From Torreya grandis (lineage: Eukaryota; Streptophyta; Pinopsida; Cupressales; Taxaceae), in NCBI GenBank assembly GCA_037957365.1, contig JARHVA010005354.1, positions 350,001-414,000 of the forward strand: DNA of 64,000 bases, given 5' to 3'. Numbering within the stretch: the stretch's first letter is position 1; each line of letters begins with the position of its first letter. This document shows, in pieces, positions 44,517 through 56,905 of the stretch. The notes under the pieces were generated by a model. It ran no database searches. It had not been told where the DNA came from and saw only the letters and a list, made by a program, of their open reading frames with translations. A program made the position numbers and the translations under genes.

Positions 44517-45885
44517 ATATGTATGGGTAATTTTTTGTGTCATTATCTCATTCTTTCCCCATGGGCTCTATGTAGTTGTATGATAGATTTTGACATGGGT
44601 TCCATGTGGATATTGTATTATAGACATTTGTTATATATATGATGTGGATTTATGTTGATGAATGTATGGATATTATTCACTTGTGTTTATGGATAGGAGA
44701 TGCATTTTTATTTATAGACATTTGTTATGTATGATGAATATGGATTTTATTCATATTGATGTCATGATGTATGTATGGATGATTTGATGATAGATATAGA
44801 TATTGTATCTATGATTTTGATTATTCATGGATGATGATGTATATGAGATTATTATTTTTATTATTTTATAGATGTTATGACATGATTTGATGAATATATG
44901 ATTACATGTTTATGACATGATATGCTTGATTTAATGGAGTAGATATGGCATAAAGAAGTTAATCCCCTATTTTTGGTAGTTCATACCTTAGTGTTCATGA
45001 TAAAAATCCTCCTACACCATGGAGGTAAGGTTGTCACGGGATGGGTTGTAGGTTTGGATTTTGGGTGAGGGTAGATGTGATGGGAATTGGTTAGGATGGG
45101 ATGGTTTTGAAATCCTCTTTTTAATATTGCATCTTATTCTATATGTTAAGGACATGAAAATTCCAAGACACATTAATGCAGGTGCATGAAGGATCTTTTT
45201 TAAAGATATGATCTTTTTATAAATAAATATTTAGGGGTCATTTATTCCATCCTTGTTCCCATAATGATTAATGCAAACAAAACTTAAATATTAAAACATA
45301 CATTAATTATGTACATAAAGATCATTCTCACATACATATATACACAACCACCCACAAAAAAAAGAAAAGATAACATAAATAAATAATGATAAGGTTTGAT
45401 GGGGTTATTTACATGGATGATGATGAAGTGATGATTGATGGTGATATACAATGGTTCTAGTAATTATGTAGAGGTTTTATATAGGATATGTAGTGCCCAA
45501 GAGTTTATCCATTATGATACTCAAACCAAGTTACAACATGGGGGTCATGATGGCCCCTTAGGAATTAGTAAAAATGTGTTTACTTAAGGCCCTAGAAAGA
45601 TAATACTATTATGACCCTCATAATGGTGATTAATAATGGGAAGGTTTGGACCTAAAGTTTAGTGATAGCAATGAGTGGTAATGGGATGTTGCATTCAGGC
45701 TAAAAGGAGACATGCCTACCAAGTAATATTAGAGAGGGTATTATAGGAATGCTACATATGGGATAGGACTTGGGGTTATGTATACCAAGTATGGAAAAAT
45801 GACTTAGAGATTCCTATAGTAGATATCCTTGACCAACCTTATCTTTCCCTCTTATTAAAGTAGTTATACCCTATTGTTATTTAAG
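44517..45885. other. Non-coding DNA, probably LTR/untranslated end of gypsy-C
   Basis: No gene is recognised. TATAGACATTTGTTAT occurs at about 44,619 and 44,713 with similar flanks (period about 94 bp). Cytosine is scarce up to about 44,960. The interval lies downstream, in the minus direction, of the gypsy-C integrase, so a 3' untranslated region and LTR are expected here, but no partner LTR near 53-56 kb could be matched by eye. Confidence 0.45.
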
Positions 45886-46139
45886 ACTTAATGATAGATT
45901 CCCCCTATTGAGAATAGATTCAAGGTTATTTTACCATGATGTTGAGAACTAATTTTCATCATGGTACTTTCCCAAGGCACCAACAAGCTAGTTTTCACCA
46001 TTGGATAGATTTTTTTTAGACTGATGAGGAGGGGTGATGGATGGACAAAGTGAATGTGGGTTTTCCCATAGACAGAGGATGATGATATCTGAGTTAGGTG
46101 TAGAAGCACTTGAGATGCATAATGTTTATGGGATCATCT

Positions 46140-47120
46140 AATTCTTCTCCATCAAGTGTGGCCAATTTATACACTCCTGATCCAAACTTGGTAGTAATGA
46201 CATAGGGGCCTAACTAATTGGCTTCAAACTTCCCCTTCTCATCTTGTTCTACATTGGTGTTTTTCAAATTTTCCTTTAGGAATAAGTCACCAATTTTGAA
46301 CTCCCTATCTTGAATCTTCTTACATTATTTTCCCTTCAATTTATTTTGATATGCTTAAACGTGATCCAAGGCCTTCTAACAGTTTTCATCAAAGAGTTCT
46401 AATTCTTGTAGATGTTCTTGTTTGAGATTATGATCAGTTATAATTCATCTCAATGAGAGTATAAGAGAGGAGAGTTCTACTTCTACTAGAAATATGGATT
46501 CAGTCCCATAAACTAAGGCATGTGTAGTTGCCTCAGTAGTTGTTTGGATACTTATACAATAAGACCATAATGCTAGATATAGTTGAGTGTGCCAATTTCT
46601 TCTTACCTAATTAACAATCTTCTTGAGAATCTTGATGAGGGTCTTATTGGTTGATTCTATTTGTTTGTTTCCTTAGGGATAATATGGGGAGGAGCAATGC
46701 TGCATGATGTGATATATTTGATATAGGGCCTTAACATCTTGCTTCTTGAATAATTTTCCATTATCTAAAATTATATTAACATGCATACCAAATAGCAAAT
46801 AATTTGATTGAGAATAAACTTGTAAATATTGAGGCCTATTATATAAGTAAGTGGCATTACCTCTACCCATTTGGTGGAATATTCCATCACTGTGATAATG
46901 AATTTATGATTGTCTAATGAAGTAGGGTTGATATTGACAATTAAATCAAGTCCCCATATATAAAATGACCATGGAATCATAATAGGTTACAATTCTTGTG
47001 CTAAATCATGAATTAGGTTCCCATGCTTCTAACAAGCCATGTATTTTTGCACATATTAGCAATTATATTATTCTATTATTTACCAATAATAACTAGTTCA
47101 AATGAGATTTTTAGCTAGGG
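46140..47120 (-). pseudogene. Gypsy-C integrase
   Basis: Reading down the minus strand: a YVQKYMAC block (worn zinc finger, near 47,035-47,060), then IPWSFYIWGLDLIVNINPTS (from about 46,977) with the first catalytic Asp. YSTKWVEVMPL follows, then NIILDNGKLFKKQDVKALYQ (about 46,725-46,785) with the second Asp, and a NKQIEST block near 46,650-46,670 with the Glu. Around 46,160-46,290 a C-terminal block with FEAN-LGPYVITTKFGSGVY-type residues closes the domain. The D-D-E set is complete. Stops are few, and 46,771-46,980 is open. It would insert the element's DNA. Confidence 0.85.
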
Positions 47121-47599
47121 CCATCTCATTGATGTGCCCTCCATATGTACCATCATGGATTTATTTGGTTACCTGAGATTCCTCTTTTGATGTCAAACAT
47201 ATCAACAAGGTTCCATCGTAGCCTCATCAATAAAGTGTGCTACCAAGGATTATGTATCTGGTGGTGTAATAGATAAAGTCTTTATGTTGATGATGATTGA
47301 GGTTGGGGGAAGGATGTTGTCACGAAGGTACCTATATATCTTATGGTACCTTAGGAGACTAGGTTTATTAATTTCATAAATCTAAAGTGGAGCCATTGAC
47401 TAATAGGTTGTGATAATCAGATGTTCAATAAAAAAAATTCCTTCTAAAACATCTTTAGGGAGGTCAATGAGTGAGCCAATGGTATCCATAAAATTAGTTG
47501 CCTTATTGCTCCCTCATATAACTTGCTCAAATGTTATAGATTGAAATTTGTCTTTAATTGATGTAATAGTTATTTTTAAGGAATAAATTTTTCATCCTT

Positions 47600-47870
47600 C
47601 ATTTAGAATTCATCATTGACCTATTTAATAATCAACTACAAGTCACCAAATACTTAAAGTTGTTGGATGTTCCATTGAATAGCCAAGTAAAGTATGGCTA
47701 TGAAGGCTTCATATTCTGATATGTTATTAATGCATGGGAAGGTAAGGTGGAAAGATTTTAGAACAAGGTCACCTTGTGGAGTGACCATGAGGATGCCTGC
47801 TTCAGACCCATGCATGGTGAATGAACCATCAAAGTATAATTTCTAGCTATCAAAGTGTGACATTCATTAT
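47600..47870 (-). pseudogene. Gypsy-C extra RNase H (after reverse transcriptase)
   Basis: The minus strand gives YFDGSFTMHGSEAGILMVTP (catalytic Asp codon at 47,828-47,830), then HLTFPCINNISEYEAFIAIL with the Glu motif, then VFGDL with the second Asp. All three acidic positions of RNase HI are present. It lies between the reverse-transcriptase-linked RNase H and integrase, the usual Tat position, unlike gypsy-A where it precedes reverse transcriptase. One or two stops lie in the C-terminal half. Confidence 0.8.
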
Positions 47871-48136
47871 AGACTCATTTGGGAAATTGGTTATAATTGG
47901 CTTAATCACTTATAATGGTTCCTTTTATATTTGATATTCTATAAACTATCTTTTCACATATTTTTGATTAACATAATTAATGTCAAATTCACTGAGTAAC
48001 ATTATCCATTTCACCACTCGACCTATAAGTGTTGATTTGAACAATAAATATTTCAAGGGATCAAATTTTGAAATGATCTAAACTTGATTATTAAGCATGT
48101 AATTTAAAATATTTTGTGATGAAAAACTATGGCTAA

Positions 48137-48660
48137 TCATGCCTTTTCAATGGGAGTATAATTTAGCTCATTGGATATTAGTCTGCGATTGAGATAATAT
48201 ATGGCCTGCTCCTTTCCTTGATCATTGTGTTGTGCTACAAGAGCACCAATGGCACATGGTGTTGTTGAAATGTATAAGATCAAAGGCCTTCTCAGGATTG
48301 GTGGAGATAAAATAAGTAGATTAGACAAGTATTATTTATATCTTTCAAAGGTTTTTTGGCATTCAAAATTCTAATGAAAAGTAGTCCCCTTATTTAATAA
48401 ATGAGTAAAAGGGTAACACTTATCTACAAGTTGAGAGATAAAACATCATATGGCTTAGAGCTTACACTGAAGACTTCAGAGCTTCTTAATATTATGAGGT
48501 GGGGACATTCTATGATTTATTTGACCTTTAATTGATCCACCTCGATGCCCCTTTTTGAAACTATGAATCCCAATAATTTTCTTGAGGTCACTCATAATAC
48601 ACACTTTTTAGGATTCAACCATACTTTATACTCTCACAATATTTAAAAAATTATTCTTAG
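48137..48660 (-). pseudogene. Gypsy-C reverse-transcriptase-linked RNase H and connection
   Basis: The open stretch 48,137-48,328 has PLILYISTTPCAIGALVAQH, then KEQAIYYLNRRLISNELNYT ending in PIEKA, standard gypsy RNase H/connection blocks. The catalytic Asp in the usual YVDAS/YLSVS position is Ser/Thr-like here, as is frequent in Tat elements, whose extra RNase H is thought to take over. Upstream to 48,660 the connection subdomain is readable with stops. Confidence 0.8.
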
Positions 48661-49371
48661 AACTATATGGTGCTCTAATATTAAATGATACTTCCTCAAA
48701 ATATCATCTACATAGTCCTCAATAATGTCATGCATCATATCATGAAAAATGATAGTCATAACTCATTGATAGTTTACCCATACATTTTTGAGACTGAATG
48801 GCATGACTTGGTAATAAAATGTTCCTCATGGGGTAATAAAATATGTTGTAAGATGATCCTCAAGTGCAATTTTGATTTAATTATAACCTAAGAAGCCATC
48901 CATGAGGTAAAGTATTTCATATCATGATATCGAGTCGATAATCATATCAATGTTTGGAAGCAAACAGTCATCTTTAGGACACACCTTATTGATATCCCAG
49001 AAGTCTATATAGATTCTGATTCCACCTTATGGTTTAGTTTTAGGAATAATATAAGAGATCCAAGTTGAGTAATCTATTGGATGAATAAATCTAGCTTCCT
49101 AGAATTTTTATAATTCCTCCTTGACTAATAGAGCCACTTTGGGATGTATCTTTCATAGTTTCTTTTTGATGGGTTTTGCATTTGGATGTACAACTAGGTG
49201 GTGTACCACTAATGAGGGGCCTAACCCTGGTATATTAGCATAGCTCCATGTGAATATATCAATGAATTCCTTTAACAAATCAATAATTACTTTGTGTTCC
49301 TCTATTGTGAGAGATGCCCCTAATTTCACTATTTTGGGATGTTTATCAGTCCCAATATTAACTTCTATCAC
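48661..49371 (-). pseudogene. Gypsy-C reverse transcriptase
   Basis: The open stretch 49,153-49,371 carries VNIGTDKHPKIVKLGASLTI, a LLKEFIDIFTWSYANIPGL block and HPNAKPIKKKL, the lead-in of Tat reverse transcriptase. Downstream, the MPFSLKN segment (about 48,785-48,805) and HDIIEDYVDDIL (about 48,700-48,735) follow, with the catalytic YVDD intact at 48,703-48,714. Stops lie between about 48,880 and 49,140. It would copy the element RNA. Confidence 0.85.
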
Positions 49372-49902
49372 CTCCTCAATTAATGAGCATGATTGATCTT
49401 ATAAATAAGGGGTTAATGATATTTTTGGAATTTCAAAAGTGAAGTATTTTAAAAGTTTAGTATCAATATCAAAATAATCTTTTAATGTGAATGAATTATA
49501 TGGGAGTTTAATTGGTTCTTTAGAAGGCTCTTCTTCTTCCTTGAAGTGTTCTTCATGGCTTTGATCATGGGATTTTTGTTATTCCCCAAAATATGTAGAT
49601 TGATAAAGATTCATAAAAAAACCCTTTTTATAAACACCAAATGGCATGTTATATCTAGATCCCATGTATTCCAAAATGGCCTCATCATTTTGGAACATGT
49701 CAAAGGTGGGATCCTGCTTCAATTTATAGTCTATAAGGGATGGATAATGGAGGGGAATGTTAATGGTGGAGATGGTGGTATCAAGAAAAAGGTTAGTGGT
49801 AGTGAGCTCTTCAAAGTGTCTAGAGATAGAACTTGTTTCAATGTCCTCATCGAGTGGAGATGACCCATTGGTTAAAAGAGAGTCCATAATGATACTTGCC
49901 AC
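49372..49902 (-). pseudogene. Gypsy-C protease to reverse-transcriptase linker
   Basis: Same phase as the reverse-transcriptase lead-in. The 107-codon stretch 49,579-49,902 is open and acidic, with SLLTNGSSPLDEDIETSS and later YMGSRYNMPFGVYKKG. Two stops separate it from 49,371. No known domain; linkers of this length are usual in Tat elements. Confidence 0.6.
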
Positions 49903-50589
49903 GTCATCATCATATAGTTTATACCCTAATCCAAAATATTTTGGGTGTTTTTTAACTAAGATAGGTTCAAGTTGGCCTTATTATAGTTTTCCCAATCCCT
50001 TTCTTTTGTACTGCATGTTCTCCATCATTCTCTAAACTCTAGGATAGTGTTGCTTAGGAGAGATGAGGGCCTCATCATCCAAAATAAGCCAAGAATCATC
50101 TCCATCTTCAATGTACCCATCAAACAAAAATCTAGTGCTTGAAAAATCTATTGGCCCAAATTGATATTTAATGGGATTATACTTCCTCATAGCTGGGGAT
50201 CCATAGCTACATGGAGATAGTGGTATATTTTTGATGAAAAATCTTTTTTATTCATATTCTCCACATCCCATGGATGTGATATTTAGTCAAGTAACATTAG
50301 TCTCTAATTGAGATATGGATTATAATTGATCTAAAGAGATATACTTATCATATTTTGGGCTCAGGATAGTGTTTTTAGTGCTAAGGTAAGGTGATGGAGA
50401 TAGTGACTAATCCATCTGAGAACTATGGAGATGATCTATGACTCTAAGAATGGTGACCTGCATTCTTGAATTTAGGAATTTTAGGAATTGATGGAGAGTG
50501 GATGGCATAACTTGAATCTAATGAATTATTGGTCTTTTGAGAAACATGTTATATGGTAATTCCATATCCACAACATGAGTTGAAGTCTA

Positions 50590-50840
50590 ATGAACTATAG
50601 GTCCCATAGTAATAAGAAGATAAATGGTCCCACCTGACGGTCTCTCATTGTCATCATCAGATTTAATCATTATCAAAGTGGGCCCAAGTGATGCTTTAGA
50701 GTATCATAATTTATTTAAAAATTCCATACTACATAATTTGAGGATGGATCCTCCATCTATGATAACATGGGAAACTCGATGGTGGGAGATGGTGACTTCA
50801 ATGTATAAGGGGTAATTTTGATGTGGGCCAACTAGAGGCA
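50590..50840 (-). pseudogene. Gypsy-C aspartic protease
   Basis: The minus strand gives EVTISHHRVSHVIIDGGSIL followed by KLCSMEFLNKL. The catalytic Asp codon is at 50,755-50,757 within an IDGGS motif, the form typical of Tat-lineage proteases. A stop follows about 12 residues later, before the flap region. The region 49,903-50,590 beyond it is not readable as protein. Confidence 0.75.
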
Positions 50841-51191
50841 AATCCTAGGCACTAAAATTAATTTGTTATGATGGTGATAAATGTAATACTAGTCCCTAAA
50901 ATTGATTCGTATGTAGGTTACTAGGCACTTTTAAATCATTCAACTCTTGATTCAATATTTCTCTTTGTAAGGTAGATGTTTTAAGGAGTTCCATCAAGGA
51001 AATTTGAGTGGGAGTTTTTTCTAATTTTTGAATGATATCATAGAATTTATTTAAAGAACTTGGAGATTTATTACAAATATTCCCCTTTGGGGTAGTAGAT
51101 GAGGTAGAAAAATCTTGGGAAGGTGACGTGGGAATTAACATCTTATTACATCATGTGGTTACTATACAATCAGTAGTGGCCCTATTAATTT

Positions 51192-51597
51192 TTAGGATGG
51201 GGTATGAAGGTGGAACAAATTCTTGGAATTTATGAATTTTAATGGTATTAACATAATGGTAGGGGACATTATGGTAATCAATATGATTATATGATGATGT
51301 TTTACCTTGTTCTCTTTGGGGTATCTAATTATTTTGATCATGCTTTGGGAGTAGATCCTTATAAATACCAAGTTGCCCATTTGTTGACTTATTTAGGGTA
51401 GCTTCTCCTTCGATCTCTATATCACCCCTTTCAATTAGATCTTGGATATAATGTTTTAATTGCATACACCACTCAATTTCATATCCTTTTACCTTATGGT
51501 ATTTACAAAACTCATATTCATGATACCAATCTAGTTTTGGTTGATGGTCATTCACAAGTCTAAACTTAGGTGGAGTAATCATGTTGGTGGTGACCAA
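51192..51597 (-). pseudogene. Gypsy-C gag C-terminus with zinc-knuckle-like motif
   Basis: The open stretch 51,325-51,597 reads WYHEYEFCKYHKVKGYEIEW and then CMQLKHYIQDLIERGDIEI. This is the CX2HX4HX4C knuckle followed by an LKxxIxDLIxxG helix found in Tat gag, here with Tyr in place of the second His. GIYKDLLPKHDQNN follows, also family-typical. The motif would bind nucleic acid. Confidence 0.75.
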
Positions 51598-51849
51598 TTA
51601 GTCCAAGACTATCTTTATTAGGACTCCCAAGCTTTTAAGGGGTATTTTTCCTATGTTAGGCTTAGGTTTGCCTTAAGGGACTCTAATGGAAGAGAAATTA
51701 GGACATTATGTGGGGCCTTTCCTTTAGATACTTTGTACATGTTGTTTCTTTGAATTTATCACCCCATCACCCACAAAATTTTTGTTCTTATTGAAGATCT
51801 TGGATTTTCCTAATTTTTTTTTTGATTTTAAGTGTGTTCATTTCGATAA

Positions 51850-52400
51850 TATATTTTGATGGTCCCTTTTTAAATAAGGGTTTTTTCTATCTGAATTCAT
51901 TTTTATATGATCTCGTCAAAGGTCTTGACAAATTGTAATTTTAATTGATACTTCAAATTTGTATTAAGGTTATCCATAAATATTTTAGCTAATTCCTTTT
52001 CAGGTATAGTATATCTTAATCATCTTACCAGGCTCTACCATCTTTATAAGAAATATACTAGGCTCTCCCTGCTTCATTATTTAGTATTATAGAGGTCAAT
52101 GATGGATATATCATGCTTTATAGAGAAGTGTCTAAAACTTTTCTCTATTAATTTTATAAAACTTGATATTGACCCTTTGGGCAAGCGCATGAACCATTCC
52201 AAAGTGGGTCATGTAAGACTCTTGGGAAATATCCCTAATAGACAAGCATCCTAATAGGCTACCTCATGAAAAGCTACACAAAACTCTTATACATGATCCC
52301 TATGGTCTCCCTTTCCCTAATATCTTTCAAATTTGGGTACCTCAAAGTGTGGAGGGAAGGGGATCTATAAAATACTCATATCCAATGGTGATGAACAAAA
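51850..52400 (-). pseudogene. Gypsy-C gag domain
   Basis: The minus strand from about 52,360 gives FEVPKFERY, then GKGDHRDHV, then EFCVAFHEVAY, LGIFPKSLTWPTLEWFMRLP (about 52,165-52,230) and SISSFIKLIEKSFRHFSIKH. These are the successive conserved blocks of the retrotransposon gag family (pfam-type Retrotrans_gag). Three stops interrupt. Beyond 52,060 the reading fades. Confidence 0.8.
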
Positions 52401-52544
52401 GTCTTTGTATTTGTATTTAAGAGCTTGAGATCATGGATCCATTTGTTGAAGGGTCTCTTTCATCATTTTCCATTCTTGGGCAAAGGTTGGGTCCCCAAGA
52501 GGATTGGTAGTTTTATTCTAACTACCTTAAGGGATATGAGTATT

Positions 52545-52640
52545 GTGTATATTATTGGCATTGTTGGTATTGCTAGAATTGTTGGCATTATTGGTGGTAT
52601 TAGTGTTAGTATTATTAGTATTATTTTATCTTGGAGATGG
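52545..52640. repeat. GTT/ATT triplet-rich repeat
   Basis: A run of imperfect triplets (ATTGTTGGTATT-type) which on the minus strand reads as Asn/Thr/Ala-rich sequence. It lies just upstream of the gypsy-C gag domain and probably represents a low-complexity gag N-terminus. Confidence 0.7.
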
Positions 52641-53149
52641 TGGGTGTTGATTGTAGAGTAGTAGGTTAATTTTTTGTGTCAATTGGTCAAGGTGATCCTC
52701 AATGATATCCTATCTCCTATTAGCCTCAGTGTGGTTGTTAGAAGGGGTTATGGGCATTCTTATTCTTCAACAAACCCATGGTCCATGTCTTCTTCTTCTT
52801 GGTGTATGTGATCAACATGTTGGTGTGGGGTGTTTAGACATGATGGATGGTGGAATAAGTTGTGTAAGAGGATATGATCAAAAGTGGAGGGTAGTGTGCC
52901 CCATATTTCTATGGATCATGCTAGGACATGATCATGATTTTCATATAAATAATGGTCAATGAGGTTCCTTACCTCATACTTATGGATGGGGTTATATATT
53001 TCATTCTCTCCCCTAGGCATGTTCATGTCACTATGATTTTTTTCATATTTCTAAGTTGGGTCAATAATATACACTAATAGATTGTTATCTTGGTTGGAGC
53101 CTTATCCAATTTAGATTTGGGATCAGGTGTGGATGACAATTTGTGAAAG

Positions 53150-55080
53150 GGTGAAGAGATAAATTATGATGGATGAGATGAAAGTCTTTAAATAATACTT
53201 TCATCTAGAGATTGAATCACTAGTGGTCAAAATATGATGATATGAGAAAAATGGAATGACCAAGAATTACCAAAAAATAAAGTCCTTTAAGAAAGTAGTC
53301 TAACAAGGATGAAGGATGAGTGATAGGATCAAATAGATTTATCTACTATTAAATAGACAAGTTGATGGGTGATAGAGGACAAAGGTACTAGATAGAGATG
53401 AAGATAATGATGGGTGTTAGATTAGGATCTTATAATACTATGTATAGTGATAAATTGAAGTCAAGAAGATATGACAAATAATGATTTAAGGAAGATGGGT
53501 AACCACTAAGATCTTGATTTTAGGATGAAATCTAGTATTTAAAGAGAAAGGGATGGGTGGAAGATAAGAAATGTGAGATATGCAAGTAATTCATATATAA
53601 TTAATGAATGATTAGATAATAACCACTACCCAAGATGAATTATACCCAAATAGGAAGAATGGACGTGGATGAACTAGTTACCAAATAAAGGTGGGTGAAA
53701 TAGGTTCGGGGTTAGGTAGAGTAGTGATTATAGGTGATTTATATATAAAGTGATAGGATATGGATGAAAAAGGGGTCTTATCTGGTGGATTATGAGTAGA
53801 GAACAAATATGATGGCCAAGATAGTATGAGGTGGGTAACTAATTTACATGAATAGATAAGAGAGAATATGATATGCACAAACTAATTTATACAGATGTGA
53901 AGGGGAATTGTGAAGTAGATATGGGTAATATGGGTAGTAAATTGATAAATATAATATGAAATGGGGATGATAGACAAAAATAATTGAATAGGTAGGAAAT
54001 AAAATTGGTATATACAAACTCGAAAGATATTATTATATGAAGATATTGTAAGGTAGGAAGGGTAAATTAGTGGATAATAGCTATGGGAGACAGGCTATGT
54101 GGATAGAGTAATTATGAAAGGATATGATAATATAAGTTTAAGAGGGTGGATATGAGATAATATGATGGAAACTATGCAAATGGATATGAGGTGAGAATAT
54201 ATATTCAAACTAGTCTATAAAGATGAGAGAGTTGATCGTTATATGAAGGTGTGGTGAGGATAGTCACTATGTTCAATATGATGTGAGTGGATAGCGAGAT
54301 GTATATACAAAATAGATATGAGATATATAAATAAAAAGGATTTGGAGAGGAAAAATGTATAGAGGAGATGGATAATTATAGAATGAACAAGAAACTATAT
54401 GCAAATGCTATGGGATGGATTTAGAGGGGATGGTTACTATTGGATGAATGAAGGAGGATAGAGTAGATGTAATTATGTTATGGAATGGATATTTTTTTTT
54501 ATCAAAACATACAAAAAAGGGTATAAAATAGGGTGGATACTAAGTGCTATGGAATGGATATAGATGAGATAAATACTTATAGGATGAATGTGGGATGATA
54601 GATTGGATGTAATATGGATAGAGGGTATGAATACAATTATTAAATGGGGATGAGCAGTAAGTGGTATAGAATGAATATATATGATATGGATGCTATAGGG
54701 TGGATAAAAACATAGTTTGAAATGGGTATAAGGTAGTATGATAAAAATTGGTCACAAAAAAGGATATGACAAGGGGATGGTACTATATGAGGATGTTGTG
54801 GGATAAATAAGGAGATGTAGGAGATGGATTATATACTATGGATATAAAGAGATATGAAATGGATCTCTAAGGAAAATACTATATGAGGGGTGGATGGAAT
54901 GGAGATAGGATAAAAGGGAGATGGTTGACTAGTATAATATAAGTATCTAGGATGGGATAATGACCAAACAATGATAAAAAAAATAGGTACTATATGGAAA
55001 TTAGGTGTAAATATCAAAATGTCGAATGAAGGCAAGAGATGAGTGAGAAATAGATGATGAGAAATGATGATAGGATGATA
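53150..55080. repeat. Cytosine-depleted, GGATA-rich diverged tandem array
   Basis: In sampled 60-base lines the plus strand has only 1-3 C against 15-20 G. GGATGG, GGATAT and GATGAAT words recur. A longer unit is visible: GCTATGGGATGGATTTAGAG (54,407) and GCTATGGAATGGATATAGAT (54,546) begin related ~125-140-bp segments, and a third weaker one starts near 54,663. It lies upstream of gag in the minus direction, so it is probably the pyrimidine-rich leader of gypsy-C. Short antisense open frames here are compositional. Confidence 0.75.
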
Positions 55081-56902
55081 TGTGTTAACCCAGGGGTGTT
55101 ATAAGGTATCACACAAAAATATGGGTGTGGTCAACTCGGATAACAAGCAATATAGGTCTATTCACAACACTCAAACAACATGCAGAAGCATGATCCTAAA
55201 TTAGTAAGCTATAAGGGTGTGTAACCCAATGTCCATACCACATAAGGGATACATAGGTGAGGCTATAGGCTAGTGACCCATTATGTAATCTACTAAATCC
55301 TCTCAATCTTGCTTGCATATGATGGCTAATTTGATGTTTTTCCTACCTCCTACAATGGTACACTTGTCATGTTCAAAGTCTCATACTCTAAGGTATACAA
55401 AAGGATCTAGGTACATCCCCGATATACACAATGGTACTTTGGGGCCCAAGTCTATGTAGGAGGCTATATGTTTACCCTATGTCTTAGAGCTTGATTTTCC
55501 CTCACTCCATGAAACCCTTTATGGGGAATTTTGCTTAGGATATAGTGATAACTCTCCTAATATTTAGACTCCACCAAAACATAGAGTTTGGTTAGAGCAT
55601 AGTGGTAAAATCCATGAAACTAACCACTATGTACTAAGCCAATGCATGGTGATGAAATCCACACCATGTGTTATCCTAAAAGGGGGGTTTAACAAGTAAG
55701 AAAATGCACGATATGATTAATTAACCATTCTAATTACCTATATGTGATTACCATGATATGATGAATTATCAATAAGATAACACACACATAATAAAAAAAT
55801 TATATACAAAAATATTTTCCATAGTAAAAAGAGATATATACAAAATATAACAATATATCAAAAAATATAAATAAAAACTATGATAAAATGCTAAATGCCA
55901 CCCCTCCCTACAAGCATGAGAGTTAGAAATCTAATTAGGCTACCTAAATCTTGAAAGGTCCTATAACAAAAAGTGTTACTAGGCCTTGTAGGTTAATCAC
56001 CATCAGAAATCCAACAATCCATCAATCATATCAGAGAGTCAACTTGTTTATACCTCTCCACCAAATTCTTAGGTACCATTACTCTATTGGAATAAAGCTA
56101 GATTCCACCAATAGGTTAAATACCTTAACCATCTACCCAATCAACTTCTGGTAAGACAAGTACTTATTTCTCAGTATTCATTTACTTTATTTCCATTTCA
56201 AAATAAACCTAGGTTTTACTCATGTATCAAAATCTATCTTTTGGATCTCTTCAATTAGCTTCTTTACCAACCTAGATCTATACATAGTAACCATCGATGG
56301 TCTGTCCAACCACCGATGGTCATCTTGACTGTCGATGGTTACCTTAACTACTAACAGTCAGCCCAATTACCAATGATCACTATGGTAGTGAAAACCAAAA
56401 AGCTAATTCCACCTACTTACACCCAATCAAACCTAGTTTTCTATGTCCCTACTTGTTCATAGACACCTTTCTAATTTTTTGAATCATACCCAAATCCTCT
56501 AGCACTAGTATTAATTAGTTTATCACTAATTTAATCATTTTTAGTATATTTTATTAGCAAGCATTTCTTATATTTAATTATAGTACCTTTGGCTTACTGA
56601 TGTAAGTACCTTCATTTTTGTTTAATAAACTTAATTATTTAAAATGTGTGGATTGATAGCTCTTAAGGAGGCTCTCACTTTTGGGATCTGATATCTCTAG
56701 CCAATCCACTCAGCTATCTGTCTAAAAAATAAGTTTTCTTTAGTGCTTTCTTATCTACATGTCATCCTCCCAAGCTAAAGAGGAGATCTTCACAATATTA
56801 TAATTTTAATGCATGAACAATCAAATAGGTTTTTCAAACATACCCATACTTAGTTTCTTCTTTTCCCTCTTTCCAATAATAAGCAAGAAATTCATTAAAA
56901 CA
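55081..56902 (+). repeat. Probable 5' LTR region of gypsy-D (start uncertain)
   Basis: The right edge is placed at the CA of ATTAAAACA (56,902), three bases before the primer-site-like sequence. The left edge may be TGTGTTAACCCAGG at 55,081, where the composition changes sharply from the C-poor tract, but without the 3' LTR in the window this cannot be checked. It contains a hairpin CATAGTGGT...ACCACTATG (55,598-55,631) and a cluster of ATCGATGGT-like words. Confidence 0.4.
56291..56385 (+). repeat. Cluster of ACCATCGATGGT-like words
   Basis: ACCATCGATGGTC, ACCACCGATGGTC and GTCGATGGTTACC occur within 60 bases, followed by worn forms (AACAGTCA, CAATGATCA) to 56,385. The first is itself a palindrome. 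Short repeats of this kind are known in plant LTRs and may act as transcription-factor sites; the role here is unproven. Confidence 0.6.
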
Positions 56903-56905
56903 TTT

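Larger units (their letters stand above)
45886..53150 (-). mobile_element. Gypsy-C: degraded Tat-like Ty3/gypsy element, minus strand
   Basis: From high to low coordinates the minus strand reads gag (52.4-51.8 kb), zinc-knuckle-like segment (51.6-51.2), protease (50.8-50.6), linker (49.9-49.4), reverse transcriptase with RNase H (49.4-48.1), extra RNase H (47.9-47.6) and integrase (47.1-46.1). That is the complete coding order of a Tat-lineage element. LTRs could not be paired. Stops occur in every domain, though the reverse transcriptase and integrase catalytic residues persist. Confidence 0.85.

Noticed and set aside
45890..45915. CCCCCTATT (minus-strand GGGGG run) as the polypurine tract of gypsy-C
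   Set aside because: Position after integrase is suitable, but no LTR pair could be matched, so the 3' LTR of gypsy-C is left undefined.
52425..52962. Plus-strand open frames of 78 and 86 codons opposite gypsy-C gag
   Set aside because: Ile/Gly/Val-rich because of the ATT/GTT triplet repeat; the minus strand has the gag domain.
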